Positions 18,408 to 27,415 of a stretch of 64,000 bases of DNA are shown here, one piece after another; position 1 is the first letter of the stretch, and every line of letters begins with the position of its first letter. Location of the stretch: assembly GCA_938083195.1 (NCBI GenBank), contig CALKCK010000020.1:124001-188000 (forward strand). The letters run 5' to 3'. The position numbers and the translations under genes are program-made. The DNA comes from an uncultured Pirellulaceae bacterium. Lineage in GTDB: Bacteria > Planctomycetota > Planctomycetia > Pirellulales > Pirellulaceae. The notes under the pieces are model-generated. The model searched no databases, was not told the DNA's origin, and saw only the letters and a list, made by a program, of their open reading frames with translations.

Positions 18408-21245
18408 ATGACATTGATCAAACAAATGCACGCCAAGAACTCAATCATCCCAATCGTCACGCTCTGCATCGCAGTTCTCCTACCCCTCGGTTCTGCGTTG
18501 GGCGACCAACCTACCTATGCCCAAATCCAGCCAATCCTGACCAAGTATTGCGCTGGATGCCATAACGCCGATGAGACGAATGGGGAATTTTCTTTGGATA
18601 GTTACGACGCCCTTTTTCGAGGTGGCGAGCATGGAACCGCTTTAACCCCCGGCACTGCTGCTTCGAGTCGAATAATCCAATATATGCGTGGAACATTGCT
18701 ACCTTCTATGCCACCCGAAGGAGAACCCCAGCCCTCTTTGGCTGAAATTGACCTAATTGCTAAATGGATCGATTTGGGCGCTCCGGGGCCCAAGGGCCGG
18801 AATGCCCCGACCACCCTCAGCGTTCCAAAGATCTCTCCGCGCACCCATCAGCGACCCATTACCGCGTTATCGATCTTCGAGGCCAAGCTTGCAATTGGAC
18901 GATATGGTTCCATTCAAATACAAACACTCAACTCCAAAACACCCTCCCAAAAAATCGAGGGGATTGCAGGCAAAGTCACCAGCCTTGCTTTTCTTAAAGA
19001 AGGCAAGTTTCTAATCGCAGGCACGGGAGTCACCGGCCTCTATGGCGAAGCGGTATTGATCGATCTGACAACGCTCCAAATTTCCAAACGGTTTCGAGGA
19101 CATCGCGACCTTGTTTATTCAGTCGCTATCTCAGGAGATGAAACTCAATTAGCTACATCCGGATACGATAGAAAATCTGTGCTGTGGAATCTAGATTCAC
19201 CTGACCCAATCACCCACTTCATTGGGCACAACGATGCAGTTTTCCAAAACACGTTTGACCCTTCAGGAAAACGACTGCTCACTGCCAGTGGCGACGCTAC
19301 AGTAAAAATCTGGCAGACTTCCAACGGTGTTCGATTGGACACTCGAAATGAGCCCCTCAAATCCCAACATACGGTCGTTGTCAGTCCCGATGGTGAATCC
19401 TTTTTTTCGGCTGGCGAAGACAATCGAATTCGCAAATGGAAACTGGAGTCATCCGCTCCGGATCAAATCAATCATCTCTCTGTTTCTCGTTTTGCCCATG
19501 AGTCCAGTATCCAATCGCTTCAATTCAGCCCCAGTGGTTCGTTCCTATTTTCATCGGCCGCCAACGGTTCCATCAAAATATGGAATCCACAAACACTGAC
19601 TGAAATATACGAATTCAATGACTTACCCGCACAGGTTCAGGCATTCGCGCTAACCGACGAGCAAATCATCATCGGAACCTCCCAGGGCCAAACCCAAAAA
19701 ATCAACTGGAGCAACAGAATTGAGCCCGCGAAGGTCGCCACGTCGACGCCGAGCAAAGCAGTTGCTCAACCCTCAGAACTTTTCACAAAGACTAAACCAC
19801 TGCCAGATTCGACCAATGAAAAAGAGCCGAACAACACATTGGCTGAAGCAAATGCCATGACCGCTCCATTTAATGCAGGAGGAGCAATTAGTGATTCCGA
19901 CAACCTCGATCAGGATCTGTTTCGATTTCACGCGAACCAAGGAAGTCGCTGGATTATCGAAGCAAGGGCTACTAAAGGCAGCCAAGTTGACACCCATATC
20001 GCGGTTCTTGCTGACGATGGGAAACCAGTGCCTCGAGTCGTTTTGCGTTCAGTAAGGGATTCTTATTTTACGTTTCGAGGTAAAAACTCCACTCAGACTT
20101 CGGATTTCCGCATTCATAACTGGGAAGAAATGAAGCTCAATGAATTGCTTTACTGTAATGGTGAAGTCGTCAGGCTTTATCACTACCCGCGCGGACCGGA
20201 TTCGGGATACAACGTCTTTCCAAATTTTGGCAAACGTCACGCGATGTTCGATACCACTCCCATCGCACATGCGCTACACGAACCATGTTTTACTGTCGAA
20301 GCCCACCCTCCAGGCTCCACCTTCCCCGAGATCGGACTGCCCGTTTTCGAGCTTAATTATGAAAACGACGATGCCGCGAAGCAGGAAATTGGTACCGACT
20401 CTCGCCTTACCTTTACCGCTCCCCATGATGGTGATTACTTCGTCCGCGTGCGAGACTCGCGAGACTTTGGTGGTGATAAATTCGGTTACTCGCTCTCAGT
20501 TCGAAACGAACTGCCCGATTTCAAAATTAGAAACGTGATTGGAAAAAATCCAAAGTTAGCGCCGGGCGGCTACCAGAGGCTAGAAATCGAGGTGGATCGC
20601 ATCGATAATTTTGCCGGAGCGGTTCAAATCGAAATCAAAGACTTGCCACCGGGAATCCGCTCCATCGGACCCGTTGAAATCGAACCGGGAGGTTTGAAAG
20701 CTTGGATGACACTGCATGCATCCCTAGGTGCCAAACTAGAGAAAGACACCGCCAACGCACCTATTCTCACCGCCACTGCCGTGCTTCACGGCAAACCCAT
20801 CCTGCGAGAATCAAAGATCGGTGCAATCGAGCTGGTACCGCCTTTAAAACTGGCGGTCGCTTTACAAGCCTCTACTAACGCTGGCTCCACTCCTAAACCG
20901 AGTAAAGCCCCTATTTCAACGGACGTCACTCCTATACCGGAGATCCACATTCGCCCAGGCGAAACCACCACGGCAGAAATCTTAATTACGCGCGCTGGCC
21001 ACATGGGACGCGTCAATTTTGGATCAGAAGACGCTGCCTTGAACCTACCTTTTGGTGTTTACGTAGATAACACCGGGCTCAATGGAGTTTTGATTCCCCC
21101 GGAACAGAATTCTCGGAAGATATTTTTAACAGCCGAACGTTGGGTGGAGCCATGTTCTCGCCTAATTTTCGTGAGAGCAGGGGTGGCTGGTAATCCATGT
21201 TCCAACCCGATTCGGTTGACGGTGCTTCCCAAGATCTCGGAATGA
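18408..21245 (+). CDS. Planctomycete cytochrome c-like domain / WD40 repeat exported protein
   Basis: A 945-residue exported protein. A signal peptide (about 9-32) is followed by a planctomycetal cytochrome module with KYCAGCHNAD (CxxCH) and SMPPEGEP (axial Met candidate). A WD40 propeller spans about residues 145-450, with repeats such as VYSVAISGDETQLATSGYDR and LWNL, KIWQ, KIWN ends. The C-terminal half resembles pre-peptidase C-terminal/beta-sandwich domains (NEKEPNNTLAEANAM, LTFTAPHDGDYFVRVRDS). The ATG at 18408 almost touches the stop of the upstream gene. An internal ATG at 18426 would also give a good signal peptide. It is the third gene of the DUF1501 group, and its propeller could scaffold partner proteins at the cell surface (inference). 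Confidence 0.92.
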   Translation: MTLIKQMHAKNSIIPIVTLCIAVLLPLGSALGDQPTYAQIQPILTKYCAGCHNADETNGEFSLDSYDALFRGGEHGTALTPGTAASSRIIQYMRGTLLPSMPPEGEPQPSLAEIDLIAKWIDLGAPGPKGRNAPTTLSVPKISPRTHQRPITALSIFEAKLAIGRYGSIQIQTLNSKTPSQKIEGIAGKVTSLAFLKEGKFLIAGTGVTGLYGEAVLIDLTTLQISKRFRGHRDLVYSVAISGDETQLATSGYDRKSVLWNLDSPDPITHFIGHNDAVFQNTFDPSGKRLLTASGDATVKIWQTSNGVRLDTRNEPLKSQHTVVVSPDGESFFSAGEDNRIRKWKLESSAPDQINHLSVSRFAHESSIQSLQFSPSGSFLFSSAANGSIKIWNPQTLTEIYEFNDLPAQVQAFALTDEQIIIGTSQGQTQKINWSNRIEPAKVATSTPSKAVAQPSELFTKTKPLPDSTNEKEPNNTLAEANAMTAPFNAGGAISDSDNLDQDLFRFHANQGSRWIIEARATKGSQVDTHIAVLADDGKPVPRVVLRSVRDSYFTFRGKNSTQTSDFRIHNWEEMKLNELLYCNGEVVRLYHYPRGPDSGYNVFPNFGKRHAMFDTTPIAHALHEPCFTVEAHPPGSTFPEIGLPVFELNYENDDAAKQEIGTDSRLTFTAPHDGDYFVRVRDSRDFGGDKFGYSLSVRNELPDFKIRNVIGKNPKLAPGGYQRLEIEVDRIDNFAGAVQIEIKDLPPGIRSIGPVEIEPGGLKAWMTLHASLGAKLEKDTANAPILTATAVLHGKPILRESKIGAIELVPPLKLAVALQASTNAGSTPKPSKAPISTDVTPIPEIHIRPGETTTAEILITRAGHMGRVNFGSEDAALNLPFGVYVDNTGLNGVLIPPEQNSRKIFLTAERWVEPCSRLIFVRAGVAGNPCSNPIRLTVLPKISE

Positions 21246-21376
21246 AAATACTGATTGCATCGACTGCATCGCCAGCGTGGGCGCATTGCTCTGGGGAGAG
21301 CAAATGAAAACTCACTTTGGGGACTAGAAAATTATCAATTTTTGAAGTTTGATAGACGTTCATCACTTCTATCGTC

Positions 21377-22141
21377 ATGGCAGAAAGCTACAAAATGAAC
21401 TCTCCGATTGCAATTGTAATGGCCGCGGGGCAAGGCACCCGCATGAAATCAGAACTTCCCAAAGTACTCTGCCAAGCCAACGGACGACCTTTAGTTCGTT
21501 ACGTACTTGATGCACTTAACCAGGCGGGCGTCAAAGGGATGGTTGTCGTTGTTGGCTACGAAGCTGAAAAAGTGGAAACGGAGCTCGCTGACGAGAATAA
21601 CATTCAATTTGCCTACCAAACTAAACAACTTGGGACTGGCCACGCCGTCATGATGTGCCGCGATCAAATCAAGGATCACGACGGTCCAGTTGTCGTGGTC
21701 GCAGGTGATTCCCCCATGATGCAAGCTTCTTCGATCAAATCACTTCTCGACGAATTCGCAGACTCCAAGCCAGCCTGCCTCTTGGGAACCCTTATCCACT
21801 CGGATCCAACGGGACTTGGCCGGATTGTTCGCGACTCAGAGGGCCAGTTCGTCGGAATCGTCGAGCAAAAAGATGCAGACGAAGACCAGCGTAAGATCGC
21901 CGAAGTCAATATGAGTACTTACGTGTTCGACTGCCAAAAAATGTTGAGGGCTTTAGACTGCTTGACCGATGACAACAACCAAAAAGAGTATTACATTACA
22001 GATCTACCAGGAATCATGCTCGAAGACGGGGAGGATGTCCGTGCCCTTCCGGTTCTCAAGCCCATCGAATCCTTAAGTGTCAACACGCAGGAGCAACTTG
22101 CGGAGGTCGAACAGGTAATGAAAAACCTCTCGACGGAATAA
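21377..22141 (+). CDS. GlmU-like sugar-phosphate nucleotidyltransferase (pyrophosphorylase domain only)
   Basis: A 254-residue nucleotidyltransferase with the pyrophosphorylase signature AAGQGTRMKSELPKVL and later family motifs (QLGTGHAVMMC, VVAGDSPMM, NMSTYVFD, KEYYITDLPGIML). These fit UDP-N-acetylglucosamine pyrophosphorylase, the step feeding peptidoglycan and lipopolysaccharide precursors. Bifunctional GlmU is about 450 residues with a left-handed beta-helix acetyltransferase. That half is absent here and nothing between this stop and prs encodes it, so the acetyl transfer must be done elsewhere. The ATG at 21395 is a possible alternative start. It precedes prs, the classical glmU-prs order. 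Confidence 0.88.
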   Translation: MAESYKMNSPIAIVMAAGQGTRMKSELPKVLCQANGRPLVRYVLDALNQAGVKGMVVVVGYEAEKVETELADENNIQFAYQTKQLGTGHAVMMCRDQIKDHDGPVVVVAGDSPMMQASSIKSLLDEFADSKPACLLGTLIHSDPTGLGRIVRDSEGQFVGIVEQKDADEDQRKIAEVNMSTYVFDCQKMLRALDCLTDDNNQKEYYITDLPGIMLEDGEDVRALPVLKPIESLSVNTQEQLAEVEQVMKNLSTE

Positions 22142-22241
22142 GCAAAAGAATCGCGGAAGGATGGCCGAACCAACAATCATCGGCACGATTGAGTCCCGTT
22201 TGTAATTACCATAAATCACCCGTTTATTCGAAGTACCAACG

Positions 22242-23204
22242 ATGCGAGAACTGAAAATTTTTAGCGGTCGCGCCCATCCAGAGCTGTCTGAAAAGATTGC
22301 TGAGTTTCTTCATCTGGAATTGGGGAAAGTAAAGTTCTCCACCTTCCCCGATGGTGAAGTTCACTGCAAAATCGAAGACGTCCGTGGAAGAGACGTATTT
22401 CTAGTGCAGCCAACCTGCCCACCCGTCAACGACACGTTGATGGAATTGTTGATTCTTATTGACACGTGCCTTCGCGCCAGTGCTGAACGCATCACCGCGG
22501 TCATTCCTTACTTTGGCTATGCCCGCCAAGATCGAAAAGACGAAGGACGTGTGCCCATCACGGCTAAGTTGGTTGCCAATATGGTCACCCGAGCAGGTGC
22601 TGATCGCGTTTTGACGATGGATTTGCATGCAGCACAAATTCAAGGGTTTTTCGATGTTCCTGTTGATCACATGTACGCTGCTGGCGTTCTCAATGATCAC
22701 TTTCGGGCGATGAATATCCCGAAAGAAGATATCGTAATCGTCAGCCCCGACGAAGGCAGCATCAAACGCGCCGTCGGACACGCCAAGCGACTCGGAGGCG
22801 ACATCGCCATTATTGATAAAAGACGATTGTCGGCAGACAATGTCACTCAGGAAAACATCATCGGCGGCCCGCTGGAAGGCAAAGTCGCGCTAATGTTTGA
22901 CGATATGATCAGCACCGCTGGCTCGATAGTTGGTGCTGCCGATCTGGTTCGAAAGAAAGGTGCACGGGAGATTCACGTGGCTGCATCCCACGGCGTTTTC
23001 GCCGGCCCAGCGATCGAACGGCTCAGAAATGCTCCAATTGACAGCATCGTCGTCACCGACAGCATTCCAATTCCGCCTGAAAAACGACTACCCAACATGA
23101 AGGTTCTAAGCGTCGCTCCAATTCTGGCCGAGGCAATCAAAAGAATCCATCAACACAAATCGATCTCAGCGATTTTCAGCGACGCGGGCGGCGAAGACGC
23201 CTAA
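22242..23204 (+). CDS. prs: Ribose-phosphate pyrophosphokinase (PRPP synthetase)
   Basis: A 320-residue class I PRPP synthetase that makes 5-phosphoribosyl 1-diphosphate from ribose 5-phosphate and ATP for nucleotide, His and Trp synthesis. The sequence opens MRELKIFSGRAHPELSEKIA. It contains the ATP flexible loop region (YFGYARQDRK), the DLHAAQIQGFFDVPVDHMYA segment, VSPDEGSIKRA and the PRPP-binding loop FDDMISTAGSI. Length and motif order are normal. It follows the glmU-like gene by 100 bp and is closed by a strong hairpin terminator. Confidence 0.97.
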   Translation: MRELKIFSGRAHPELSEKIAEFLHLELGKVKFSTFPDGEVHCKIEDVRGRDVFLVQPTCPPVNDTLMELLILIDTCLRASAERITAVIPYFGYARQDRKDEGRVPITAKLVANMVTRAGADRVLTMDLHAAQIQGFFDVPVDHMYAAGVLNDHFRAMNIPKEDIVIVSPDEGSIKRAVGHAKRLGGDIAIIDKRRLSADNVTQENIIGGPLEGKVALMFDDMISTAGSIVGAADLVRKKGAREIHVAASHGVFAGPAIERLRNAPIDSIVVTDSIPIPPEKRLPNMKVLSVAPILAEAIKRIHQHKSISAIFSDAGGEDA

Positions 23205-23252
23205 GTCATTGGCGACTCGACATTCCGCAAGCCAATTGAGTTTCGTTTCATG

Positions 23253-23284
23253 AACAGGAACTAGCATCTATGCTGGTTCCTGTT
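23253..23284 (+). terminator. Intrinsic terminator after prs
   Basis: The arms CAGGAACTAGCA and TGCTGGTTCCTG pair over 12 bp with one G-T wobble and a 4-nt loop, extended by flanking AA/TT, and are followed by a short T-rich run. It sits between the convergent prs and groES-like genes and may serve both. Confidence 0.75.
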
Positions 23285-23327
23285 TCTATTGAGACCACTG
23301 TTGATCGCAATTGACCAATACACACGA

Positions 23328-23672
23328 TTAAGTGCGGTCAGGATCTTCGCGTCGAAACACAGCGACGACGTCCTCTGCTGGAACAACGAAAAGCTGGTTG
23401 TCAGACTCGAAATCAACAGGAATTGCATTCCCGGGGTGAAACAGCACCTTGTCGTACTGACGGAGAGGCAAATCCTCATCGTGCTCAATCGCAGCTGAAA
23501 TAGTCACGATTCGTCCCGTTATTGTTGGGATTTCAGCAGAATCGGGTAACGCAATCCCACCCTTCGTTTTCTTTTTCGGCTCATCTTTACGCACGAGAAC
23601 TCGGAGTCCGATTGGTTCTACGTACTCAAATTTGGGTGCTCGAGCTTGTTTCTTACCAGGCTCTTTCGCCAT
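23328..23672 (-). CDS. GroES-like co-chaperonin
   Basis: A 114-residue protein of the GroES (Cpn10) fold. It shows EPIGLRVLVRKDEPKKKTKG, the mobile loop with GGIALPDSAEIPT, GRIVTIS, the YDKVLFHPGNAIPVDF segment and VVPAEDVVAVF near the C-terminus. It would cap a GroEL ring in protein folding. It is more divergent than a housekeeping GroES, carries a basic N-terminal extension (AKEPGKKQARAPKFE) and has no groEL next to it, so it may be an extra copy with its own partner. The ATG at 23672 is chosen over an in-frame start seven codons upstream. It is convergent with prs. Confidence 0.85.
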   Translation of the reverse strand: MAKEPGKKQARAPKFEYVEPIGLRVLVRKDEPKKKTKGGIALPDSAEIPTITGRIVTISAAIEHDEDLPLRQYDKVLFHPGNAIPVDFESDNQLFVVPAEDVVAVFRREDPDRT

Positions 23673-23699
23673 TCCTAAATTCCTTGCAATCAATGATGA

Positions 23700-24428
23700 G
23701 CTTTAAAGATACTCATTATTGCGACTTTTCAAAAAACGTCGAGTCATTCCAAGCGGCGAAGTAGAATTTGAGGACTGATTTTCTTATCCCGAGGGCTAAA
23801 AACCAACTTTTTCAGTCCAAATTACGAAACGCATTTCGAGCTTTTCGGATCCAAACCACTCGATTGGCACTAAATTACCAAACGGCTTGGCTTTAAATAC
23901 CAAAAGCGTCGGGCTTAATTACCAAGAGCGAAACGCCCCAACATTTCCCAAACCGTCCTAATTCACGGCTTGGCGCACGATTTATAAGATTTTCTCTGAT
24001 CTTAAACTCTTTTCCCGAAAGCCTGCATTTGACAAGCCGATGGTACGATAGTGAGACACAAAACCACAGTTTAGAATCTTGGGTTAATCACGTGACACCT
24101 AGGAAAACCAACGATTAACCGCGATAAATTTGCCAGACTTTAGCTGTCGAAACCATCGCTTCAGCACCCGAAGAGCCATCGGTGGCGACTCGGTAACGTT
24201 TGAAGCGGTAAAAAGGCGGTTAAAACTGAAACTTGGGCTTGTAACAAGTCGGGATTCTGCCAAAATGTGCGGTTTCACTGATAAAGAAATGGTGGACGGT
24301 TTGCGCCATCATATTGGCTGAGTTCCGCCGGATTGCAGCCCGCTTGCAAGGCTTTCCCCTTTTATGTGGGTTTGTGTTGCACGAACATATTTTGCTTTGA
24401 ATCCAAATTTGTATGACAGGTTATTAAA
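23700..24428. other. Long gene-free region upstream of rplY
   Basis: About 730 bp without a supportable protein gene. A frame from a TTG at 24130 has basic, low-complexity character and no family resemblance. The stretch contains a degenerate repeat (listed separately) and must contain the promoter of the rplY-pth-rpsF-ssb-rplI run. No tRNA or named RNA gene could be recognised. An unannotated leader or small RNA is possible because the region is unusually long for this window. Confidence 0.4.
23818..23938. repeat. Degenerate 23-24-bp direct repeats
   Basis: Three adjacent units share the pattern TTAAATTACCAAA followed by GCG/CGG and GGCTT: one at about 23871-23893, one at 23893-23916, and one from 23915 (TTAATTACCAAGAGCG). 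A related copy lies near 23818-23842 (AAATTACGAAACG ... GAGCTT). The units are imperfect and do not form a hairpin. They could be protein-binding sites or chance A/T-rich similarity. Confidence 0.4.
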
Positions 24429-25007
24429 GTGGCAGACACACTTAACGTAGAAAAACGAGAAGAGACCGGATCGCTTAGAATGAAGCGTCTGCGTCAAACG
24501 GGAAAGATCCCTGCCGTTTTATACGGACACGGCAAAAGCACTGAGATGCTTTGCGTTCTCGAAAAAGAGCTAACAAAGGCAATTGACCACGGAAGCCACG
24601 TCGTTGAACTCCAAGGAGCAGCGAGCGAGAGTGCACTCATCAAAGCAGTCCAGTGGGACGCTTTTGGGATTAAAATTGTGCACTTGGATCTGACCCGAGT
24701 CGACGCGAAAGAAGCTGTCGAAGTTACGCTTCCGATTGAGCTTCGCGGAGACGCTACCGGGACTCACCACGGTGGAACGGTTAACTTTCTACAGCACCAA
24801 GTCACGATCATGTGTCCTGCGAACGTAGTACCCGAAAAAATTGAACTTAGAATCGCTGACCTGGACGTCGATCAAGTGATCGACGCGAGCCAACTGGTTC
24901 TGCCAGAGGGCGCCAGTCTTGCCGAAGCCGGAACAACTCCGATTGTTTCATGCACCCGTGTTGCCGAAGAAGATGGAGACGCGGCTGGTGAAACGAATGA
25001 ATCCTAG
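24429..25007 (+). CDS. rplY: 50S ribosomal protein L25 (CTC family)
   Basis: A 192-residue long-form L25/CTC protein that binds 5S rRNA in the large subunit. The N-terminal domain shows TGSLRMKRLRQTGKIPAVLY followed by GHGKS, the family's RNA-binding opening. The second beta domain carries VEVTLPIELRGDATGTHHGG and DLDVDQVIDASQLVLPEG. An acidic C-terminal tail ends the protein. It starts at GTG. In many bacteria this gene follows prs and precedes pth; here that order holds apart from the inserted groES-like gene and a long spacer. Confidence 0.95.
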   Translation: MADTLNVEKREETGSLRMKRLRQTGKIPAVLYGHGKSTEMLCVLEKELTKAIDHGSHVVELQGAASESALIKAVQWDAFGIKIVHLDLTRVDAKEAVEVTLPIELRGDATGTHHGGTVNFLQHQVTIMCPANVVPEKIELRIADLDVDQVIDASQLVLPEGASLAEAGTTPIVSCTRVAEEDGDAAGETNES

Positions 25008-25025
25008 GAATTGAAGGCAGTTACG

Positions 25026-25664
25026 ATGAAAATCGTCGTTGGACTGGGAAACCCCGGTAGAGAATACGACGGAACGCGGCACAATGTCGGGTTTGAAGTG
25101 TTGGCGTTGATCGCACAGCGATTTAATGCCGGGCGACCCAGGGCCAAATTTAAGGCAGAAGTCGCCGAAGTAAGTATAAAAAACCAGAAAACGGTACTGC
25201 TCAGTCCGCTCACTTTTATGAATCTAAGTGGGCAAAGCGTCAGGGCGGCACTCGATTTCTACAAGTTACCGCTGAATGATGTGTTAGTAGTTTGTGATGA
25301 CATCAATTTGGATGTTGCGAGGCTGAGATTTCGGCCAAGTGGATCCGCCGGAGGTCAAAACGGATTAAAAAACATTATCCAGCAGTTGGGAAGCCAAGAT
25401 TTTGGAAGACTGCGGGTGGGAGTTGGAAAGACGCCACCTCATTGGAATGCATCGGATTTTGTTTTAGGCAAATTCGGAGCCGAAGAGCGGTCGGAAATGG
25501 ATCTCGGGATTTCTCGGGCTGCCAATGCTGTTGAGGCTTGGATAGAGCACGGGATTGAAATGGCAATGAATCAGTTCAACGCCAACCCAACGCAACAGAA
25601 GAAGAAAAAGAAGTCGGAAACGAACAAGCGGGTGGTCGACCTGCCTGATCAAATCCGAGAATGA
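25026..25664 (+). CDS. pth: Peptidyl-tRNA hydrolase
   Basis: A 212-residue Pth that releases tRNA from peptidyl-tRNA dropped by ribosomes. Catalytic and substrate motifs are visible: VVGLGNPGREYDGTRHNVGF with the conserved Asn and the catalytic His, FMNLSGQSV, VCDDINLDVARLRFRPSGSA and GGQNGLKNIIQQLGSQDFGRL (split here to keep motifs short). A lysine-rich C-terminal tail (QQKKKKKSE) is an addition to the core. The ATG at 25026 (MKIVVGLG) is the canonical start. The gene lies 18 bp after rplY and is probably cotranscribed. Confidence 0.96.
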   Translation: MKIVVGLGNPGREYDGTRHNVGFEVLALIAQRFNAGRPRAKFKAEVAEVSIKNQKTVLLSPLTFMNLSGQSVRAALDFYKLPLNDVLVVCDDINLDVARLRFRPSGSAGGQNGLKNIIQQLGSQDFGRLRVGVGKTPPHWNASDFVLGKFGAEERSEMDLGISRAANAVEAWIEHGIEMAMNQFNANPTQQKKKKKSETNKRVVDLPDQIRE

Positions 25665-25716
25665 CACAACAGACCCAATAAACCATTAAAAACGAGACTT
25701 ATAAGGAAATTCGAAC

Positions 25717-26115
25717 GTGGCTGAGAATGTTTACGAATGCATGTTCATCTTTAATGCCAACGCATATGCGAGAAACCCTGCGGGAACGGCGACAGCGGTT
25801 GACGAATTAGTCACCTCAAACGGTGGCGAAATCCTTGCGAGTCGCCTTTGGAATGAACAGAAATTGGCCTATCCAATCAAAGGGCACCGCAAAGGTGCTT
25901 ACTGGCTGAGCTATTTCCGAATTGACAGCTCACAACTAGTCAAATTTAACCGGGCCTGCCAGTTGAATGACTCGATTTTGCGGCACCTCGCTATCAAGCT
26001 TGATCCAAGATTGGTCGAGCCGATGGTGGCAGTAGCAAAAGGTGAGACACCCGCCGCAGAAGCACCGGCGGAAACTAGCACCGACGCAAAAGCTGAAACT
26101 GTTGCTGCGGAATAA
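25717..26115 (+). CDS. rpsF: 30S ribosomal protein S6
   Basis: A 132-residue S6 with the conserved opening YECMFIFN, the central LWNEQKLAYPIKGHRKGAYW region and LNDSILRHLAIKLDP. These are landmarks of the small-subunit protein that normally pairs with S18. The C-terminus has a 25-residue Ala/Glu-rich extension (ETPAAEAPAETSTDAKAE). The start is GTG, with AAGGAA placed about ten bases upstream as its ribosome-binding site. It begins the rpsF-ssb-rplI run. Confidence 0.95.
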   Translation: MAENVYECMFIFNANAYARNPAGTATAVDELVTSNGGEILASRLWNEQKLAYPIKGHRKGAYWLSYFRIDSSQLVKFNRACQLNDSILRHLAIKLDPRLVEPMVAVAKGETPAAEAPAETSTDAKAETVAAE

Positions 26116-26282
26116 AACTGAAAACCGATTGATTTTCACGCCAGTTTGACCAACCGTGTCATTACCGGCTTCGAAGATACAACTAATGATTTTTGTTTAG
26201 CGGATTCAACGGACTGTAAAACCGCCAAAAAAATGAAGCTGACGACCGTCAGTGGATGGCTCTCAAAATTTTGGAGATTACC

Positions 26283-26726
26283 ATGGCTAGTTACAATCGC
26301 GTTGTAATCGTTGGAAACTTAACTCGAGACGTTGAACTGAGGTACACGCCTTCAGGAACTGCAGTGACCGACATCGCTCTGGCAGTGAATGACCGGGTCA
26401 AGAAAAATGACCAATGGGTGGATGAAGTAAATTTTTTCGATGTGACTTTATGGGGGCGTACCGCCGAAGTGGCGGGGGAATACCTTTCTAAAGGATCCTC
26501 AGTTTTAATCGAAGGAAAGCTGAAACAAGATCGCTGGGAGCAAGAAGGCAAAACTCGATCAAAAGTAAAAATCGTAGGCGAAAAAATGCAGATGTTGAGC
26601 AGTCGCAACAGCGGAGGATCAGGTGGCCAACCTTCAGGCCCACACACCTCTAACGAAGCGACGCCTCAACCTGCACAAAATGCACCTCAACCAAGTGCAC
26701 CGCCAAACGACGAAGTACCATTTTAA
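26283..26726 (+). CDS. ssb: Single-stranded DNA-binding protein
   Basis: A 147-residue SSB with one OB fold: [57 protein letters not shown] and [21 protein letters not shown] Gly/Gln/Pro-rich linker ends in the acidic-hydrophobic tip PPNDEVPF that recruits partner proteins in replication and repair. The ATG at 26283 starts exactly at the family N-terminus; the in-frame ATG nine codons upstream would add an atypical leader. Placed between rpsF and rplI as in most bacteria, but without rpsR. Confidence 0.96.
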   Translation: MASYNRVVIVGNLTRDVELRYTPSGTAVTDIALAVNDRVKKNDQWVDEVNFFDVTLWGRTAEVAGEYLSKGSSVLIEGKLKQDRWEQEGKTRSKVKIVGEKMQMLSSRNSGGSGGQPSGPHTSNEATPQPAQNAPQPSAPPNDEVPF

Positions 26727-26823
26727 TTTTTAAAACGACAATTCAATTCCAAAGATCAGTCGTTAAGACTTTGCAAACGGATTTAGAAACAAATAAACCG
26801 AGACAGTAATAAGAGACACTTCG

Positions 26824-27360
26824 ATGCCATCATCTAAAACAAAAAAAATCAAACGCAACAATCCACAGTACTCACGACTCCCACGCGGAGAAAGTGGTGG
26901 AATTGAGCTCCTCTTGATTCAGTCGGTTGATCACCTTGGGAAACAGGGAGAAGTGGTTGAAGTCAAAGCTGGCTTTGCCAACAACTACCTTCTTCCACAG
27001 GGTCTTGCGACCGTCGCGAGCGACCACCACAAGCGAATGGTCGACAAACACAAAGTCAAGCTACAAGAAATTGAAGCATCTCGCCTCAAGGATCTTAAAG
27101 ATCTCGCAAAGCACATTGGCAAGCAAAGCGTCACCATCGAAGCGAATGCAAACGAAGAAGGCCATCTCTATGGTAGCGTTGGTGCCGCCGAGATCGTTGC
27201 CGCATTGAAGCAGAACGAAATCGCCCTGACGATGGATCAGATTCGCCTAGAAGGCGTTCTCAAGGAACTTGGCCTGTACACCGTCAAAGTGCATCTTCAT
27301 CAGGAAATCGAAACCGAGCTCAAAGTTTGGGTCGTCCCTACAGTCGACGAAGTAGCCTAA
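26824..27360 (+). CDS. rplI: 50S ribosomal protein L9 with basic N-terminal extension
   Basis: A 178-residue L9. The typical N-terminal domain begins at about residue 28 (IELLLIQSVDHLGKQGEVVE, VKAGFANNYLLPQGLA). It is followed by the long connecting helix and the C-terminal domain (LYGSVGAAEIVAALK, HLHQEIETELKVWVVP). Canonical L9 starts directly at the first strand; here about 27 extra residues rich in Lys and Arg precede it (KTKKIKRNNPQYSRLPRGE). The ATG at 26824 is the natural start of the frame and no ATG lies at the canonical position, so the extension is probably real. The gene is followed by a strong terminator. Confidence 0.94.
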   Translation: MPSSKTKKIKRNNPQYSRLPRGESGGIELLLIQSVDHLGKQGEVVEVKAGFANNYLLPQGLATVASDHHKRMVDKHKVKLQEIEASRLKDLKDLAKHIGKQSVTIEANANEEGHLYGSVGAAEIVAALKQNEIALTMDQIRLEGVLKELGLYTVKVHLHQEIETELKVWVVPTVDEVA

Positions 27361-27415
27361 TTTGAGCAGCTTGCTGGAACCTTAGGTTACCGACAAGTTT
27401 TCCAAAATATATCTA

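Noticed and set aside
24130-24321. A 63-residue gene upstream of rplY
   Set aside because: TTG start, no ribosome-binding site, strongly basic and without family similarity. More likely leader sequence.
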